Both the position numbers and the translations under genes were made by a program. A stretch of 64,000 nucleotides of DNA, from NCBI RefSeq assembly GCF_004116265.1, contig NZ_QOUX01000047.1, positions 62,001-126,000 of the forward strand, given 5' to 3'. Positions 1 to 8,605 of this stretch are shown here, one piece after another. Within the stretch, counting starts at the first letter, position 1; every line of letters starts with the position of its first letter. Source of the stretch: Anaerobacillus alkaliphilus. GTDB lineage: Bacteria; Bacillota; Bacilli; Bacillales; Anaerobacillaceae. Below the pieces are notes generated by a model. The model did not search any database. It saw only the letters and a program-made list of their open reading frames with translations, and had not been told where the DNA came from.

Positions 1-1
1 G

Positions 2-1063
2 CCGCTCATTTCTGTTATTGAGCCGACCAATTATCAAATCATTCGTAATCAGGAGATTACCTTTGCTTGGGAGCCTTTTCCTGGTGCCACAAGCTATACA
101 CTTCATGGTGGCTTTGAGTTAGACGGTAGCTCAACAGGTTTTCAGGTGATATCTGGTATTAAGGATTCAGAAGTGACTATCTCAGTAGAGGAACTGTATA
201 GTTTAACTACTGGTATTATGTTTTCAGGAGATAACTGGACGTCAGTGAAACCTGAATCGCTTCTTGGCTTTGCGAATATTGACGGTTTGTTTTCTTGGTC
301 AGTAAAGGCTTTTAATGAAAGAGGGCAATTGATTGGTCAAAGTAATGGCTACAGGTTACGAGAAGAAACGATGGGGCCGTTGCCATTTTATCATCTAAAA
401 GCTAGAGAGCTCACAGATGCTGACCAGGTATTTTTAACTGGGAAAATAGAAGAAGCGCTCGAGATGTACAAAGAAAATGTTGAAATAAATCCGCATGATA
501 TTCATAGTCTGAGAATGGTTGCTAGAATGATCGGCCTAGATCGGAAAAACGAACAGCAAGCATTGCCATACTGGCTAGCACTAGCCGAGCAAAGTCAGTC
601 ATCTGAATATGCCATAACGTTAGCCCAACTTTATTTTGATCAGGAAAATTGGTCAGAGTTTGAGAAGTGGTACCAACTAGCGGGAGATGTCTCATCTTAT
701 GCCAAATCAATTTATGCTAGAGCGCTTATGAAACAAGGAAAGCTGGAAGAGTCTAGGGAAAGCTTTCATGAAATCATGGAGGAAGACCGTTCGAACCGAT
801 TTGTTGGGTTGTTACTAGCAATTGAGATCTACCTAGAAAAAGACTATAACACTGCACAATACTTAGCTGAGAAGTACAAAGAAAGAAGCTACGAAGCGAA
901 AGATTGGTTAGCGGAAATTCGTAAACTAGAGAAGGAAGTTCCAATTGAGATAGTTACAGAGGAATTAGGAAAGTTTTTTATAGGAGAGAAGGTCGAGGCA
1001 AATGATCTTGCGAAATACCCTGAACTTGCACAGTTTCTAAGGATGTTAGAGCGTGTGAATTAA
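2..1063 (+). CDS. C-terminal part of a large TPR-containing protein (5' end outside window)
   Basis: The frame is open from base 2, before the first ATG at 146, so this is the 3' end of a longer gene. The first ~100 residues read like a beta-sandwich (fibronectin type III or Ig-like) module, with segments such as FAWEPFPGATSYTL. The following ~200 residues are helical and TPR-like: a unit beginning around FLTGKIEEALEMYKENVEIN, then repeated A-x-x-Y/W helices. No catalytic motif is visible. Function is unknown; a surface or secreted scaffold is possible. It ends in a strong hairpin terminator shared with the convergent operon on the other strand. Confidence 0.75.
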   Translation, partial: PLISVIEPTNYQIIRNQEITFAWEPFPGATSYTLHGGFELDGSSTGFQVISGIKDSEVTISVEELYSLTTGIMFSGDNWTSVKPESLLGFANIDGLFSWSVKAFNERGQLIGQSNGYRLREETMGPLPFYHLKARELTDADQVFLTGKIEEALEMYKENVEINPHDIHSLRMVARMIGLDRKNEQQALPYWLALAEQSQSSEYAITLAQLYFDQENWSEFEKWYQLAGDVSSYAKSIYARALMKQGKLEESRESFHEIMEEDRSNRFVGLLLAIEIYLEKDYNTAQYLAEKYKERSYEAKDWLAEIRKLEKEVPIEIVTEELGKFFIGEKVEANDLAKYPELAQFLRMLERVN

Positions 1064-1080
1064 TTTTAAAAATCGAAAAA

Positions 1081-1116
1081 GGAACAATCTCATTTTGATG
1101 AGTTTGTTCCTTTTTT
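1081..1116. terminator. Bidirectional rho-independent terminator
   Basis: A 12-bp stem GGAACAA-n-CTCA / TGAG-TTTGTTCC is followed by six T (and preceded by A-rich sequence for the other strand). It lies between convergent genes. Its GGAACAAAC-type stem recurs in several other terminators of this window. Confidence 0.85.
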
Positions 1117-1127
1117 ATAAAATCTAT

Positions 1128-1835
1128 TTACCTAGTAACACCTGGTGTCGTAGAAGCATTTTTTAACATACCCCAAATAGGGATAAAGATAAGCACTGTA
1201 ACAGCGATTGTGCTCACAAAAGGTATGACAAATTGGATCTGCCCTGCATTAAAAGAAACAAACGAGTCGATCATCCAATTGCGTGTAGCTGGAATAAAGA
1301 TACTGATGGTTGCTAGTGCGATTGCGATAATTCCTCCAATTAGACCTAGACGATAGAATACAGTACCTAGTAACAACCCAACACTGAATACTAGAGTACA
1401 TAAAACAATGTCAACGAAAAGTAGGTTATACCAAGTGTTTGCTAAAGTAGTCGCATTCACGGTTGTAAGTAATGAAAAAGAAGTGGCACCAATGGTAGTC
1501 GCAATCAATAGTAACAATTTATTAATAATCAAATGAAATAGTGACATCGTGATTGCTAATACTACATTAAAAACGAATGATCCGATCACGTATCTAGTTC
1601 TTGTTAAGCCGAGTTTAATTGAATAAGGAAAAGTAATCTTCGTTTGCAGGAAGCCTGAAATTCCACAAAAAATGTAAGTTGCCATACTGATTGAAACAAT
1701 CATATTAATAGAAAAAGTGTAGGAGATTGCTAGCAAGAATATAGAACTAGCAATGAAGATAGACCAAAAGACGAAAAAGGAAAAACGTTGATCAATGACT
1801 AGATAATATAGAATAGCTCTCATATCTTTAAGCAT
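1128..1835 (-). CDS. ABC-2-like membrane permease of a GntR-regulated transporter
   Basis: 235 residues with about six hydrophobic segments and no soluble domain, last gene of a three-gene minus-strand operon (GntR regulator, ATPase, this permease). Its ATG overlaps the stop of the ATPase gene by 8 bases, which indicates translational coupling. The arrangement resembles the YtrA/YtrB-type antibiotic- or cell-wall-stress-responsive transporters of Bacillus. The substrate cannot be told from sequence. Role as the membrane partner of the ATPase is inferred from context and topology. Confidence 0.75.
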   Translation of the reverse strand: MLKDMRAILYYLVIDQRFSFFVFWSIFIASSIFLLAISYTFSINMIVSISMATYIFCGISGFLQTKITFPYSIKLGLTRTRYVIGSFVFNVVLAITMSLFHLIINKLLLLIATTIGATSFSLLTTVNATTLANTWYNLLFVDIVLCTLVFSVGLLLGTVFYRLGLIGGIIAIALATISIFIPATRNWMIDSFVSFNAGQIQFVIPFVSTIAVTVLIFIPIWGMLKNASTTPGVTR

Positions 1836-2706
1836 GTAATTTGCCTCCTTGTGTTTCCTCAGTTAAGTAAACCATTAAATGCTGAATGGTAACGGATTCG
1901 ATAGTTAGACCTAAGCTAATTGCTTCTCGCTTGTCGTATCTTTCCCCAAAGAGTGTTGCAGCCTTTTGTCCAGCAAGCTCAGCCTCATGGATAACCTCTT
2001 TCCCTTCAATAAACGAATTTACTGCATGTTTACTACCACTTACTTTTAGGGTAAGTTCTAATAATTCTTCCGTTGTGCGGTGGAATAAAAGTTCTCCGTT
2101 TTTAATTAAGATTACTTCTTCAAAGAGGTTGCTAACCTCGTCAATCAGGTGAGTGGATAAGATGATTGTTCTAGGATATTCTTCGTATTCCTCTAGTAAT
2201 GCATCATAAAATTTATAGCGAGCCGACGCATCAAGTCCTATATAAGGTTCATCAAAAATAGCAATCTTCGTGCGACTAGCTAAGCCGATGATGATCCCTA
2301 ACGCAGACTCCATCCCTTTCGATAATCCTTTGACACTCATTTTCCCTTTAAGGTTAAAAGTTTCTAAGAGTCGTTCAGCCTTTTCGTTAGACCAGTTAGG
2401 ATAAAAAAGCGAGGCGATTTTTAATATGTCTTTAACTTTTAAACGATTCATAAAGTTGTTGCTCTCGTTGATTAGGCAGATGTCTTTTAGCACATCACGA
2501 TTGTCAAAAGGTGATTGACCATTCACCTTAATGCTACCGCTTGTCGGAAGCATATATCCGGCAAGTAGCTGCATCAATGTGGTTTTTCCAGCACCATTTC
2601 TCCCGAGAAGACCATAGATTTTGTTTTCTTCAAGCTCTAAGGTTAAGTCGTTCAAGGCAATTTTTTCAGTATATTTTTTTGACAAATTTTTAATTTCAAT
2701 CTTCAT
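1828..2706 (-). CDS. ABC transporter ATP-binding protein (YtrB-like)
   Basis: 292 residues. Walker A GRNGAGKT lies at about residues 35-42, a degenerate ABC signature LSKGME follows, and Walker B is IAIFDEPYIGLD with the H-loop in LSTHLIDE. It is an exporter-type ABC ATPase with a C-terminal extension of ~80 residues. Its start overlaps the end of the GntR gene by 11 bases and its stop overlaps the permease start, so all three are translated as one unit. The signature motif lacks the usual LSGGQ and reads LSKGM, which is common in this subfamily. Confidence 0.88.
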   Translation of the reverse strand: MKIEIKNLSKKYTEKIALNDLTLELEENKIYGLLGRNGAGKTTLMQLLAGYMLPTSGSIKVNGQSPFDNRDVLKDICLINESNNFMNRLKVKDILKIASLFYPNWSNEKAERLLETFNLKGKMSVKGLSKGMESALGIIIGLASRTKIAIFDEPYIGLDASARYKFYDALLEEYEEYPRTIILSTHLIDEVSNLFEEVILIKNGELLFHRTTEELLELTLKVSGSKHAVNSFIEGKEVIHEAELAGQKAATLFGERYDKREAISLGLTIESVTIQHLMVYLTEETQGGKLHA

Positions 2707-3070
2707 CGTAAATCCCCCTTTGAATATAGGCTTGCAGTTCTTCTAAGTTAATCCCAAGCTTTTTTGCTTCTTTTTTTAACGGAACAACAAAATCCTGATA
2801 AAAAGCATTCTTTCGCTTCGCTAAAATTTTGTCTTTTGCACCTTCCGCTACGAACATCCCGACGCCTCTTTTCTTAAACAAGATATCCTCATCAACTAAC
2901 TGATTAATTCCTTTTGCAGCTGTTGCAGGATTAATTTGGTAATGCTTGGCAAACTCGTTTGTCGAAGGGACACGTTCTCCTTCAATTATGGAACCGTCCA
3001 AAATGCTTGCTTCTAGTTGTTCTGCGATCTGTATAAAAATCGGTTTATCTTCCATTAATCGTGAATCCAT
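2696..3070 (-). CDS. GntR-family transcriptional regulator (YtrA subfamily)
   Basis: 124 residues. An N-terminal winged helix covers about residues 10-75, with PSTNEFAKHYQINPATAAKG as recognition region. The C-terminal tail is short (~45 residues), typical of the YtrA subfamily rather than FadR or HutC types, which have large effector domains. It is first in the operon with an ABC ATPase and a permease. A sigma-A-like promoter and an inverted repeat sit just upstream, so autoregulation is likely. Confidence 0.88.
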   Translation of the reverse strand: MDSRLMEDKPIFIQIAEQLEASILDGSIIEGERVPSTNEFAKHYQINPATAAKGINQLVDEDILFKKRGVGMFVAEGAKDKILAKRKNAFYQDFVVPLKKEAKKLGINLEELQAYIQRGIYDED

Positions 3071-3082
3071 GGTTACACCTTC

Positions 3083-3150
3083 TTAGTTAGTGACTTAATT
3101 GGTTAATTAATTATGTAACTAACTATAAGGTATTTGGAAAGTATTGTCAA
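3083..3150 (-). promoter_or_regulatory. Promoter and candidate GntR operator for the ABC operon
   Basis: On the minus strand -35 TTGACA (3145-3150) and -10 TATAGT (3122-3127) are separated by exactly 17 bp. An inverted repeat TAGTTAG (3084-3090) / CTAACTA (3119-3125) has one arm overlapping the -10, so a bound repressor would block polymerase. Promoter elements are seen directly; assignment to the GntR protein is inferred. Confidence 0.7.
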
Positions 3151-3280
3151 CTAGGAATTGGAAAAATTTAAAAATGAAGATAAAGCTGATTAACGGGTAT
3201 TGCCCTACATTAGATCACTAAAAGTTGGAAATTTATGTTAAAGTAAGAGTGGTAGTTTAAATTAAAAGAGGAGGGAACTA

Positions 3281-3841
3281 ATGAAATCACTACTAATATT
3301 CATATACGACTATTTAGATTTTGATCTTGTGGCATTGCTCATTACAGTAGCGCTTATCGTTTGGGGGTTGGGAGTTAAAGTGAGGAGTATGTTTTCCGCT
3401 CGTATGGTGTTAGTCTTTTTGATAATTTTTTTAATTGTAAATCATATGCAATATACAACATTTGAGAGAAAAATAGCAAAGAAAATCAACGAAGCAACGG
3501 AAGTAAGGGAACTTACGATAAGCTTTAACGATCCTGATAAACAAAGAAAAGGCCAAGTGACGATAGAGGATGAGGAGACAATTGAACGAATTTTAGAAGA
3601 TTTTAAATTTCTAAAGCTGAAAAGAGTTGTTAGAGGAGAGAGTAGTGACCCCTCAAGTAAGCTTAGTGTTAATCTAACTTTTACGATTAGCACATGGATG
3701 GATCTAAATTACAATCTTACCGAGAGCTATCGTTTTAATGCAGACGAGCGATTTTTGAATGGATATAAAATATTGGGAAGGACAAACCATTTTAAAACAA
3801 TAAAAGAATTGATAGAAAGCGAAGAAGTTGAGTGGGAGTAG
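3281..3841 (+). CDS. Hypothetical membrane-anchored protein (possibly DUF5301-like C-terminus)
   Basis: 186 residues with two N-terminal hydrophobic helices (about residues 15-60), then a charged alpha/beta domain starting near ELTISFNDPDK. The segment with a basic/acidic ILEDFKFLKLKRV stretch faintly recalls small Bacillus DUF5301 proteins, but I am not sure. Ribosome binding site AGAGGAGGG precedes the ATG. It stands alone between an operon on the other strand and a convergent thioredoxin-like gene. No function assigned. Confidence 0.6.
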   Translation: MKSLLIFIYDYLDFDLVALLITVALIVWGLGVKVRSMFSARMVLVFLIIFLIVNHMQYTTFERKIAKKINEATEVRELTISFNDPDKQRKGQVTIEDEETIERILEDFKFLKLKRVVRGESSDPSSKLSVNLTFTISTWMDLNYNLTESYRFNADERFLNGYKILGRTNHFKTIKELIESEEVEWE

Positions 3842-3866
3842 TATAGACGTTAAAAGTAAAACAATT

Positions 3867-3909
3867 ACTCGGTAATAGGATAGCCTAAGCCTAATTCCTA
3901 ACACCGAGT
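3867..3909. terminator. Hairpin between convergent genes
   Basis: ACTCGGT (3867-3873) pairs with ACCGAGT (3903-3909), with a further inner AGGATA/TAATTCCT-like pairing. It lies between convergent coding regions; there is only a weak T tract, so terminator function is uncertain. Confidence 0.4.
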
Positions 3910-3917
3910 CGAGTTTC

Positions 3918-4484
3918 CTATTTGGTTTCTATTATTTCCTGTAATTCTTCATAATGTATAAAAGAAGAGGTTAGGACTTCTATTTGATTAATAGAACTAC
4001 AAAATCCTTTGTCTTTTACGACTCCATTTTCGTCCACAGCAAAAGCAAAGGGTGTTTCTTTTACACCAAAACTAGTGAAGAGCTTCTTATCTTGATCCCA
4101 AATGAGTTCTCCAGGAACTCTCTGCTTCCTCAATAGACTTCTTCCCTCAGGTTCTCCGCCAAAGACTACTGTAATAAGGTTTATTTCGCTACCGTAGTGC
4201 TGATTGAATTTCTGCAAATCGTCTAATAGATTTTTACATGGCTTGGAGTTAGGTGTAATAAAGGTGATGAGAGTGGGTTTCTTAATTAGCCTTTTGATAG
4301 TAACTTTCTTGTTTCTGGTAAATGAGAATGCATGAAGAGGGGGGAGCGGTTGACCAAGAGATATTTGAGATAAAGGTAATGGTGCAATCTTACGAGACCT
4401 TCGATACATAAGTAAAATGAGAAATAAGCTGAAGGATTGAGTAAATAATAGAATAATAACGAAATACATCAGAAAAGTTTCCAT
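3918..4484 (-). CDS. Membrane-anchored thioredoxin-like protein (TlpA/MauD type) with SxxC motif
   Basis: 188 residues: one N-terminal membrane helix (about 5-28), then a thioredoxin fold. The active-site position reads PNSKPCKN, so the first cysteine of CxxC is serine and only the resolving-position cysteine remains. A cis-proline region ETPFAFAVDENG is present. It resembles MauD/ResA-like extracytoplasmic thioredoxins, but with one cysteine it cannot act as a normal dithiol reductase. It may be a monothiol or non-catalytic relative. Monocistronic. Confidence 0.7.
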   Translation of the reverse strand: METFLMYFVIILLFTQSFSLFLILLMYRRSRKIAPLPLSQISLGQPLPPLHAFSFTRNKKVTIKRLIKKPTLITFITPNSKPCKNLLDDLQKFNQHYGSEINLITVVFGGEPEGRSLLRKQRVPGELIWDQDKKLFTSFGVKETPFAFAVDENGVVKDKGFCSSINQIEVLTSSFIHYEELQEIIETK

Positions 4485-4635
4485 GGATCGACCTCCACTA
4501 TTTGCAATTCTATAATTTCATTATTATTAATATGAGCCTAGCTTTGCTAATATGTAGAGAGTTGTTTGAAAACTTCTGGTGGAGGATTGAGGTTTAAAGT
4601 AGTTCTGAAAAAGAGCCGTTATGAAAACAAGAATA

Positions 4636-4663
4636 GGAACGAACTATTCCTGGAGTCCGTTCC
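4636..4663 (-). terminator. Terminator of the GNAT gene
   Basis: GGAACGAACT / AGTCCGTTCC, a 10-bp stem with one mismatch and an 8-nt loop, followed on the minus strand by a T-rich stretch. Confidence 0.65.
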
Positions 4664-4679
4664 TTAATTGACTGTCTTC

Positions 4680-5213
4680 TTAATTTAATACATTTTCTTT
4701 CTTAGCGAACTCCCAGCCATAGGCACATTCAAGTAACTCTTTCCCACCAATTACCGTGCTTTTTTCGTATACTTCTTTTCCATCAAGGTGTTTGAAAAAA
4801 TTACAAGAGTGATGTTCCTTAAAGTTCCACAAAGCTATGGATGTGTGGTGAAGGGAAAGTAAATGTTCAGTAACAGCTTTAAAGAGTTGTTTTCCAATTC
4901 CCTTGCCTTGTGCGTTAGGATGAATGTAAATCCCGTAAATTTCTCCAGTATACGCAATTCTTAAGCGAGGATCTCTCATCGTTCCTCCAAGAGCAAAGCC
5001 AATAATTTTGCCTTGTTCATCTACTGCAACGAAGTTCATTGTTCCTCCGCTTATCGTTTTAGGCAGATCATTCTCCCATCTTTGTTCTCGACTACTATAT
5101 GTAAATTTCTCGATTGTGTCTGTTGGCAAAATTGCTTGATATCCAGTGTGAATACAATCAACATGGACGCGTGCAATACCTTTGAAGTCATCCGCTTGTG
5201 CTTGTCTAATCAT
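4680..5213 (-). CDS. GNAT-family N-acetyltransferase
   Basis: 177 residues, usual length for a single-domain GNAT. Begins MIRQAQADDFKGIARVHVDC, the typical beta1-alpha1 opening. The acetyl-CoA pyrophosphate loop is QGKGIG (motif A Q/R-x-x-G-x-G) at about residue 109, after the beta4 segment IYGIYIHPNA. Acceptor unknown; it could be a small molecule or a protein N-terminus. Monocistronic, with its own terminator downstream. Confidence 0.88.
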   Translation of the reverse strand: MIRQAQADDFKGIARVHVDCIHTGYQAILPTDTIEKFTYSSREQRWENDLPKTISGGTMNFVAVDEQGKIIGFALGGTMRDPRLRIAYTGEIYGIYIHPNAQGKGIGKQLFKAVTEHLLSLHHTSIALWNFKEHHSCNFFKHLDGKEVYEKSTVIGGKELLECAYGWEFAKKENVLN

Positions 5214-5307
5214 TATGATACGTCCTTTCCTATTCAGTATTTATATTACTTCATAGTATCAGTTTATTGTTCTAAATGCACAGTAATGACCGATATAAAC
5301 ATAAAAA

Positions 5308-5332
5308 GAACAGCCCATAAAATGAGCCGTTC
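5308..5332 (-). terminator. Terminator of the rpn pseudogene
   Basis: An 11-bp stem on the minus strand with two G-U wobbles (GAACGGCTCAT / ATGGGCTGTTC), then TTTTTAT. The wobbles become mismatches on the plus strand, which points to minus-strand use. Confidence 0.7.
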
Positions 5333-5342
5333 CGAAATAACC

Positions 5343-5975
5343 TTATTTCATCTGTTGTTTTATCCTGTCTATTTGGTCTTCAGTAAGGCCGGTGAATTTA
5401 AGAATGTCTGAGATTGGCGCTCCTTCGAGAAGCATTCGCTTGGTGACATTTTCGAGACCTTTTTCAATCCCTTTCTCCATCCCTTTTTCAATCCCTTTTT
5501 CAATTCCTTGGTCAAATCCTTTTTTTTCCCATGAAGTCATCAATTCCATAATGTGATTCACCTCATCTTCTGGTATTTGTTTTAAATGACTGTTTTCGTA
5601 AAGTTTGTTGCTTTCGTAAAAATCCCAAAAGCCGGATTTTTACACAAATCACTAAGCAGTTACCACTAATTTAGTAAGTAATGCTCTTTTCTTACATAAT
5701 TTATTGGCTGATATCTTCATCTAAGGTATTTTTCCGATTATTTTAGGATAAAAAAGCCACAATGTTTACGAAAAGAGCCTTTTAAATAAACCTTTAGTTC
5801 TTGTTCTTCAGTTTCGCTAAGCGTATGGTATTTTTCAAAAATTCCAGTTACTAATTCCTGCCTTGCAGGATCTAATTCTAATGTTAGTAACATTCGTGAA
5901 AATTCAAATTTAATACGTACTTTTTCACTATGATCGTAGCCCATTTTTCCAAGTAATGCAAGGGCTACTGGGTTA
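5343..5975 (-). pseudogene. Rpn-family nuclease/transposase remnant, split by a MITE and 5'-truncated
   Basis: Two minus-strand pieces (5780-5975 and 5343-5587) match the C-terminal third of the intact Rpn protein at 46071-47012: MGYDHSEKVRIKFEFSRMLL against MGYDQDEKVKIKLEFLRMLL, then YLKQIP-EV-IM-LMTSWEKKGFDQ and the GIEKG/GMEKG repeats. A 192-bp element at 5588-5779 lies between them with an 8-bp duplication. Deleting the element plus one duplication restores the frame exactly (YLK|QIP). At the 5' side the match stops at 5975 in front of an in-frame stop, so the N-terminal PD-(D/E)XK half is gone. Rpn proteins promote RecA-independent recombination. Confidence 0.88.
5588..5779. mobile_element. 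192-bp MITE, copy 1, with 8-bp target duplication
   Basis: A non-coding 192-bp unit flanked by TTTTAAAT at 5580-5587 and 5780-5787. Ends are imperfect inverted repeats of ~27 bp: GACTGTTTTCGTAAAG at the left, the complement of GGCTCTTTTCGTAAAC at the right. A copy of identical length at 10429-10620 has its own 8-bp duplication. No ORF, so it must be moved in trans. Length of duplication and GGCTCTTT-type ends would fit an ISL3-like transposase, from memory and unproven. Confidence 0.9.
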
Positions 5976-6045
5976 GGTTAGATGAACCAAAACAGATTAA
6001 AAAGAGTTTATGATGAATAATAAAGGTTTCCCGGGAAAGCGCAGG

Positions 6046-6088
6046 AAAAGACAGGAATTGCTAGTTCGGTGGCATTTCCTGTCTTTTT
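6046..6088 (+). terminator. Orphan hairpin with T tract
   Basis: AAAAGACAGGAA (6046-6057) pairs perfectly with TTCCTGTCTTTT (6076-6087), then more T. No plus-strand gene ends just upstream, so it is probably left over from the deleted rpn 5' region. Confidence 0.5.
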
Positions 6089-6198
6089 GTTGTATTTGAC
6101 AGTGATTATAAAATAATGCAACTAAATCAAAGGGATTTTCCCTTCGGAGTACGAAATATAATACCTAATGGTTTATATGAATTATGGAGGTGTAGAAG

Positions 6199-7773
6199 GT
6201 GGATAATTACGAGCAGAAGATAGACGCGATTTTTTCACGCTGGCAAGAAGGACTATGCCCTGGAGGACAGGTTGCGGTCAGAAAAGGTGGTAAACTTATA
6301 TACAAGAAAAATTTCGGGTACGCAAACCTCGAGCATAGGATTCCAGTGATGGATGAGACTGTTTTTCATGTTGCTTCAGTTTCAAAACAAGTGACAGTTA
6401 TGTGTGTACTCTTGCTTCAGGAAGATGGAAGGTTAAAAATTGATGATGATGTAAGAGACTATATTTCTGAATACGTCAACTTCAAGGAGCCTGTTACCAT
6501 CCGGCAGATGATGAACAATGTGAGCGGAATTAGAGATCAATGGGAACTGTTGGGTTTAAGTGGAGTTAGAATTGTCGATACGATTACACAAAGAGATTCT
6601 CTTTCTTTAATTAGCAAACAAAGAAAATTAAATTTTGAGCCGCGGTCTCAATTTCTCTACAGTAACTCTAACTTTACGTTATTGGCTAAAATTGTTGAAA
6701 AGTTATCTGGCCAAACCCTTAACGACTTTGCCAACGAGCGAATTTTTAAACGATTAGGGATGGAGAGTACGTGTTTTAAAGATAATTTTTGGGAGGTCAT
6801 ACCAAATAGAGCTAGCTCATATTACGATGACAGTACTGGGAAATTTGTTTACAGTGTCCTTAATTATGGTACATACGGTGCTACAGCTCTTAATACGACG
6901 ACAACAGATTTTCTTAGATGGATGGACAACTATAAAACTCCTCTAATTTGTAAGGAAGAAACCTTAAGAGATATGTTCGAAGCCCCTACATTATTAGATG
7001 GTTCTATAAGTAACTATGCAGGTGGACTGTTTGTCGGTGAGTATCTAGGGCATAAGTACATTGAACACGGTGGGGCAGATGCGGCCTTTAGAAGTGCGAT
7101 GCTTCGATTTACGGATGAGGATGTGGACATTGTGCTATTGTCAAACACACAGAATATGTTAATGAAGGATGCGGCATTTGCAGTTGCGGATGTAATTTTT
7201 GGACTAGAGATTAGTAAGATAGGTGAAGAACTTCCAAAAGAGTATACAGAAGAGCTTGGTATAAACGATTTAGAAGGATACTATTTCCCTACATCTGCTG
7301 CTACACTAATGACTTTTGATATAACCACAATAGACGGAAAACTTCACTATAAAAATCCTTATGGTTTTGCACCGTTGAAGCATGTTTCTGGTAATCATTT
7401 TATCATCGAGCAATTAGATCTAGATTTATTTTTAGGTGAAGATAGTGTCATGAGGACAAATGGTAAGATCACTACATTACAAAAACTTAAACCGTTTAAA
7501 TCAGAAAAGATCGCTACATTTAAAGGGAGATATGTAAGTAGTGAGCTAGACACATTTTATGATGTGATTGAAAAAGACGGTTGCTTGTGCATTTCTCATT
7601 CGAGAAACGGAGTGCAAATTCTCTATCAAGTGAGTAATACAACATTTGTTACAAATGCGCCGTTTACCTTCCTTGTTGAATTTAGTATTGAAGGAAACGA
7701 GGTTACAGGATTTACATTTACAGGGAATAGAGTGAAGGATGTAAGAATGGAAAAGGAATTGAAAAAACAATAA
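6199..7773 (+). CDS. Serine beta-lactamase-fold hydrolase (beta-lactamase class C/DD-peptidase family)
   Basis: 524 residues, GTG start behind GGAGGTG. The nucleophile motif S-x-x-K is S60-V-S-K63 and the second motif Y-S-N is at 154-156; an HGG triad around residue 292 (YIEHGGADAAF) replaces KTG, as is usual in esterase-like members. Residues ~1-340 form the catalytic domain. The last ~180 residues are beta-rich, like the C-terminal lipocalin-like domains of this family. No signal peptide is visible, so the protein is probably cytoplasmic. Substrate unknown (esterase or D-amino-acid peptidase are options). Monocistronic. Confidence 0.88.
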   Translation: MDNYEQKIDAIFSRWQEGLCPGGQVAVRKGGKLIYKKNFGYANLEHRIPVMDETVFHVASVSKQVTVMCVLLLQEDGRLKIDDDVRDYISEYVNFKEPVTIRQMMNNVSGIRDQWELLGLSGVRIVDTITQRDSLSLISKQRKLNFEPRSQFLYSNSNFTLLAKIVEKLSGQTLNDFANERIFKRLGMESTCFKDNFWEVIPNRASSYYDDSTGKFVYSVLNYGTYGATALNTTTTDFLRWMDNYKTPLICKEETLRDMFEAPTLLDGSISNYAGGLFVGEYLGHKYIEHGGADAAFRSAMLRFTDEDVDIVLLSNTQNMLMKDAAFAVADVIFGLEISKIGEELPKEYTEELGINDLEGYYFPTSAATLMTFDITTIDGKLHYKNPYGFAPLKHVSGNHFIIEQLDLDLFLGEDSVMRTNGKITTLQKLKPFKSEKIATFKGRYVSSELDTFYDVIEKDGCLCISHSRNGVQILYQVSNTTFVTNAPFTFLVEFSIEGNEVTGFTFTGNRVKDVRMEKELKKQ

Positions 7774-7779
7774 TTAAAA

Positions 7780-7806
7780 GGAGTTAGCCTAGATGCGGTT
7801 AACTCC
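7780..7806 (+). terminator. Terminator of the beta-lactamase-like gene
   Basis: GGAGTTAGCC / GGTTAACTCC, a 10-bp stem with one G-U pair and a 7-nt loop, followed by TCATTTT. Confidence 0.7.
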
Positions 7807-7875
7807 TCATTTTATGGATTATAAAATTATGAAGTTGGCACCGAGAGGAATTCAAGTAGTTGTTACTAGTAGTAG

Positions 7876-8232
7876 TTACTGCTTTTGATTAAGATATTCC
7901 AAAACATTTTGGTGTTCTTGTTGAACTTTGCTAATCTGTTTAATTTCACTGCTTAGTTCAAGTTTCGTTTCATCCAATTTTCTCATCGTACTAGCATAAT
8001 AAAAAGCCATTTCTTTGCGCATTTCAGATTGTTCCTGAGAAAGGTTAGTAAAGTCTTTACGCATTTCAGATTGCTCTTGAGAAAGGTTAGAAATGTCTTT
8101 GCGCATTTCAGATTGTTCTTGAGAAAGGTTAGTAATCTCCTTACGCATTTCAGATTGTTCGTGTTCAAACTTTTTTTGCCCATTTTCTAAAGTGTCAAGT
8201 TTTGTTAAGATTTGCTTTAAGATTTCTTCCAT
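7876..8232 (-). CDS. Coiled-coil protein with four 14-residue repeats
   Basis: 118 residues from an ATG behind a perfect AAAGGAGGTGA site; an earlier in-frame ATG at 8256 has no such site. The middle holds four tandem 14-residue units of the form EQSEMRKxxxNLSQ (two heptads each), giving a continuous coiled coil. The ends read MEEILKQILTKLDTLENGQK and EISKVQ-type helices. No enzyme motif. Similar proteins in Bacillus are annotated as hypothetical. Repeat-number variation between strains is likely because the 42-bp units are near identical. Confidence 0.7.
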   Translation of the reverse strand: MEEILKQILTKLDTLENGQKKFEHEQSEMRKEITNLSQEQSEMRKDISNLSQEQSEMRKDFTNLSQEQSEMRKEMAFYYASTMRKLDETKLELSSEIKQISKVQQEHQNVLEYLNQKQ

Positions 8233-8605
8233 ATCGTTCACCTCCTTTAAATCCATTATAGAACTCTAATACGTAATTGTCGATAAGAAGAAGAGTAGGA
8301 GATTTCAGAATAAAACTCATTTTATGACACGATTGCTTGTATGGAATTAAGAAATCACAAAAGTGGCAAAAGACAGTTATTAAAGTCCAATTCTTGAAAG
8401 GATGGATATAAAAAAATAGTTATTAAAGTCCAATTCTTGAAAGGATGGATATAAAAAAATAGTGATGGATAAAAAAACTAATAATTATTGTCGAATTCTG
8501 ACTAAAGCGTGAAATAAATAGCGAATAGTGATAAATTTATTATAGTAATCTATAAAATAATTTTCAGATATCAGATATATGAACAATTGGAGAGAGAGGT
8601 CCCTA
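8233..8605. other. 373-bp intergenic region
   Basis: Between two divergent genes. Contains a 43-bp perfect tandem duplication (8375-8460) and A+T-rich sequence. No ORF or clear RNA motif was found. Confidence 0.6.
8375..8460. repeat. 43-bp tandem duplication (two copies)
   Basis: Copies at 8375-8417 and 8418-8460 are identical, each starting AGTTATTAAAGTCC and ending in a run of A. A third, partial unit begins at 8461. Probably slippage in the divergent promoter region. Confidence 0.95.

Noticed and set aside
5343-5944. Two small real genes (72 and 68 residues)
   Set aside because: Both match consecutive parts of one Rpn protein and are separated by a MITE with a target duplication.
7876-8232. 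CRISPR-like repeats in the 42-bp periodic region
   Set aside because: The repeats are contiguous coding units of a coiled coil without spacers.
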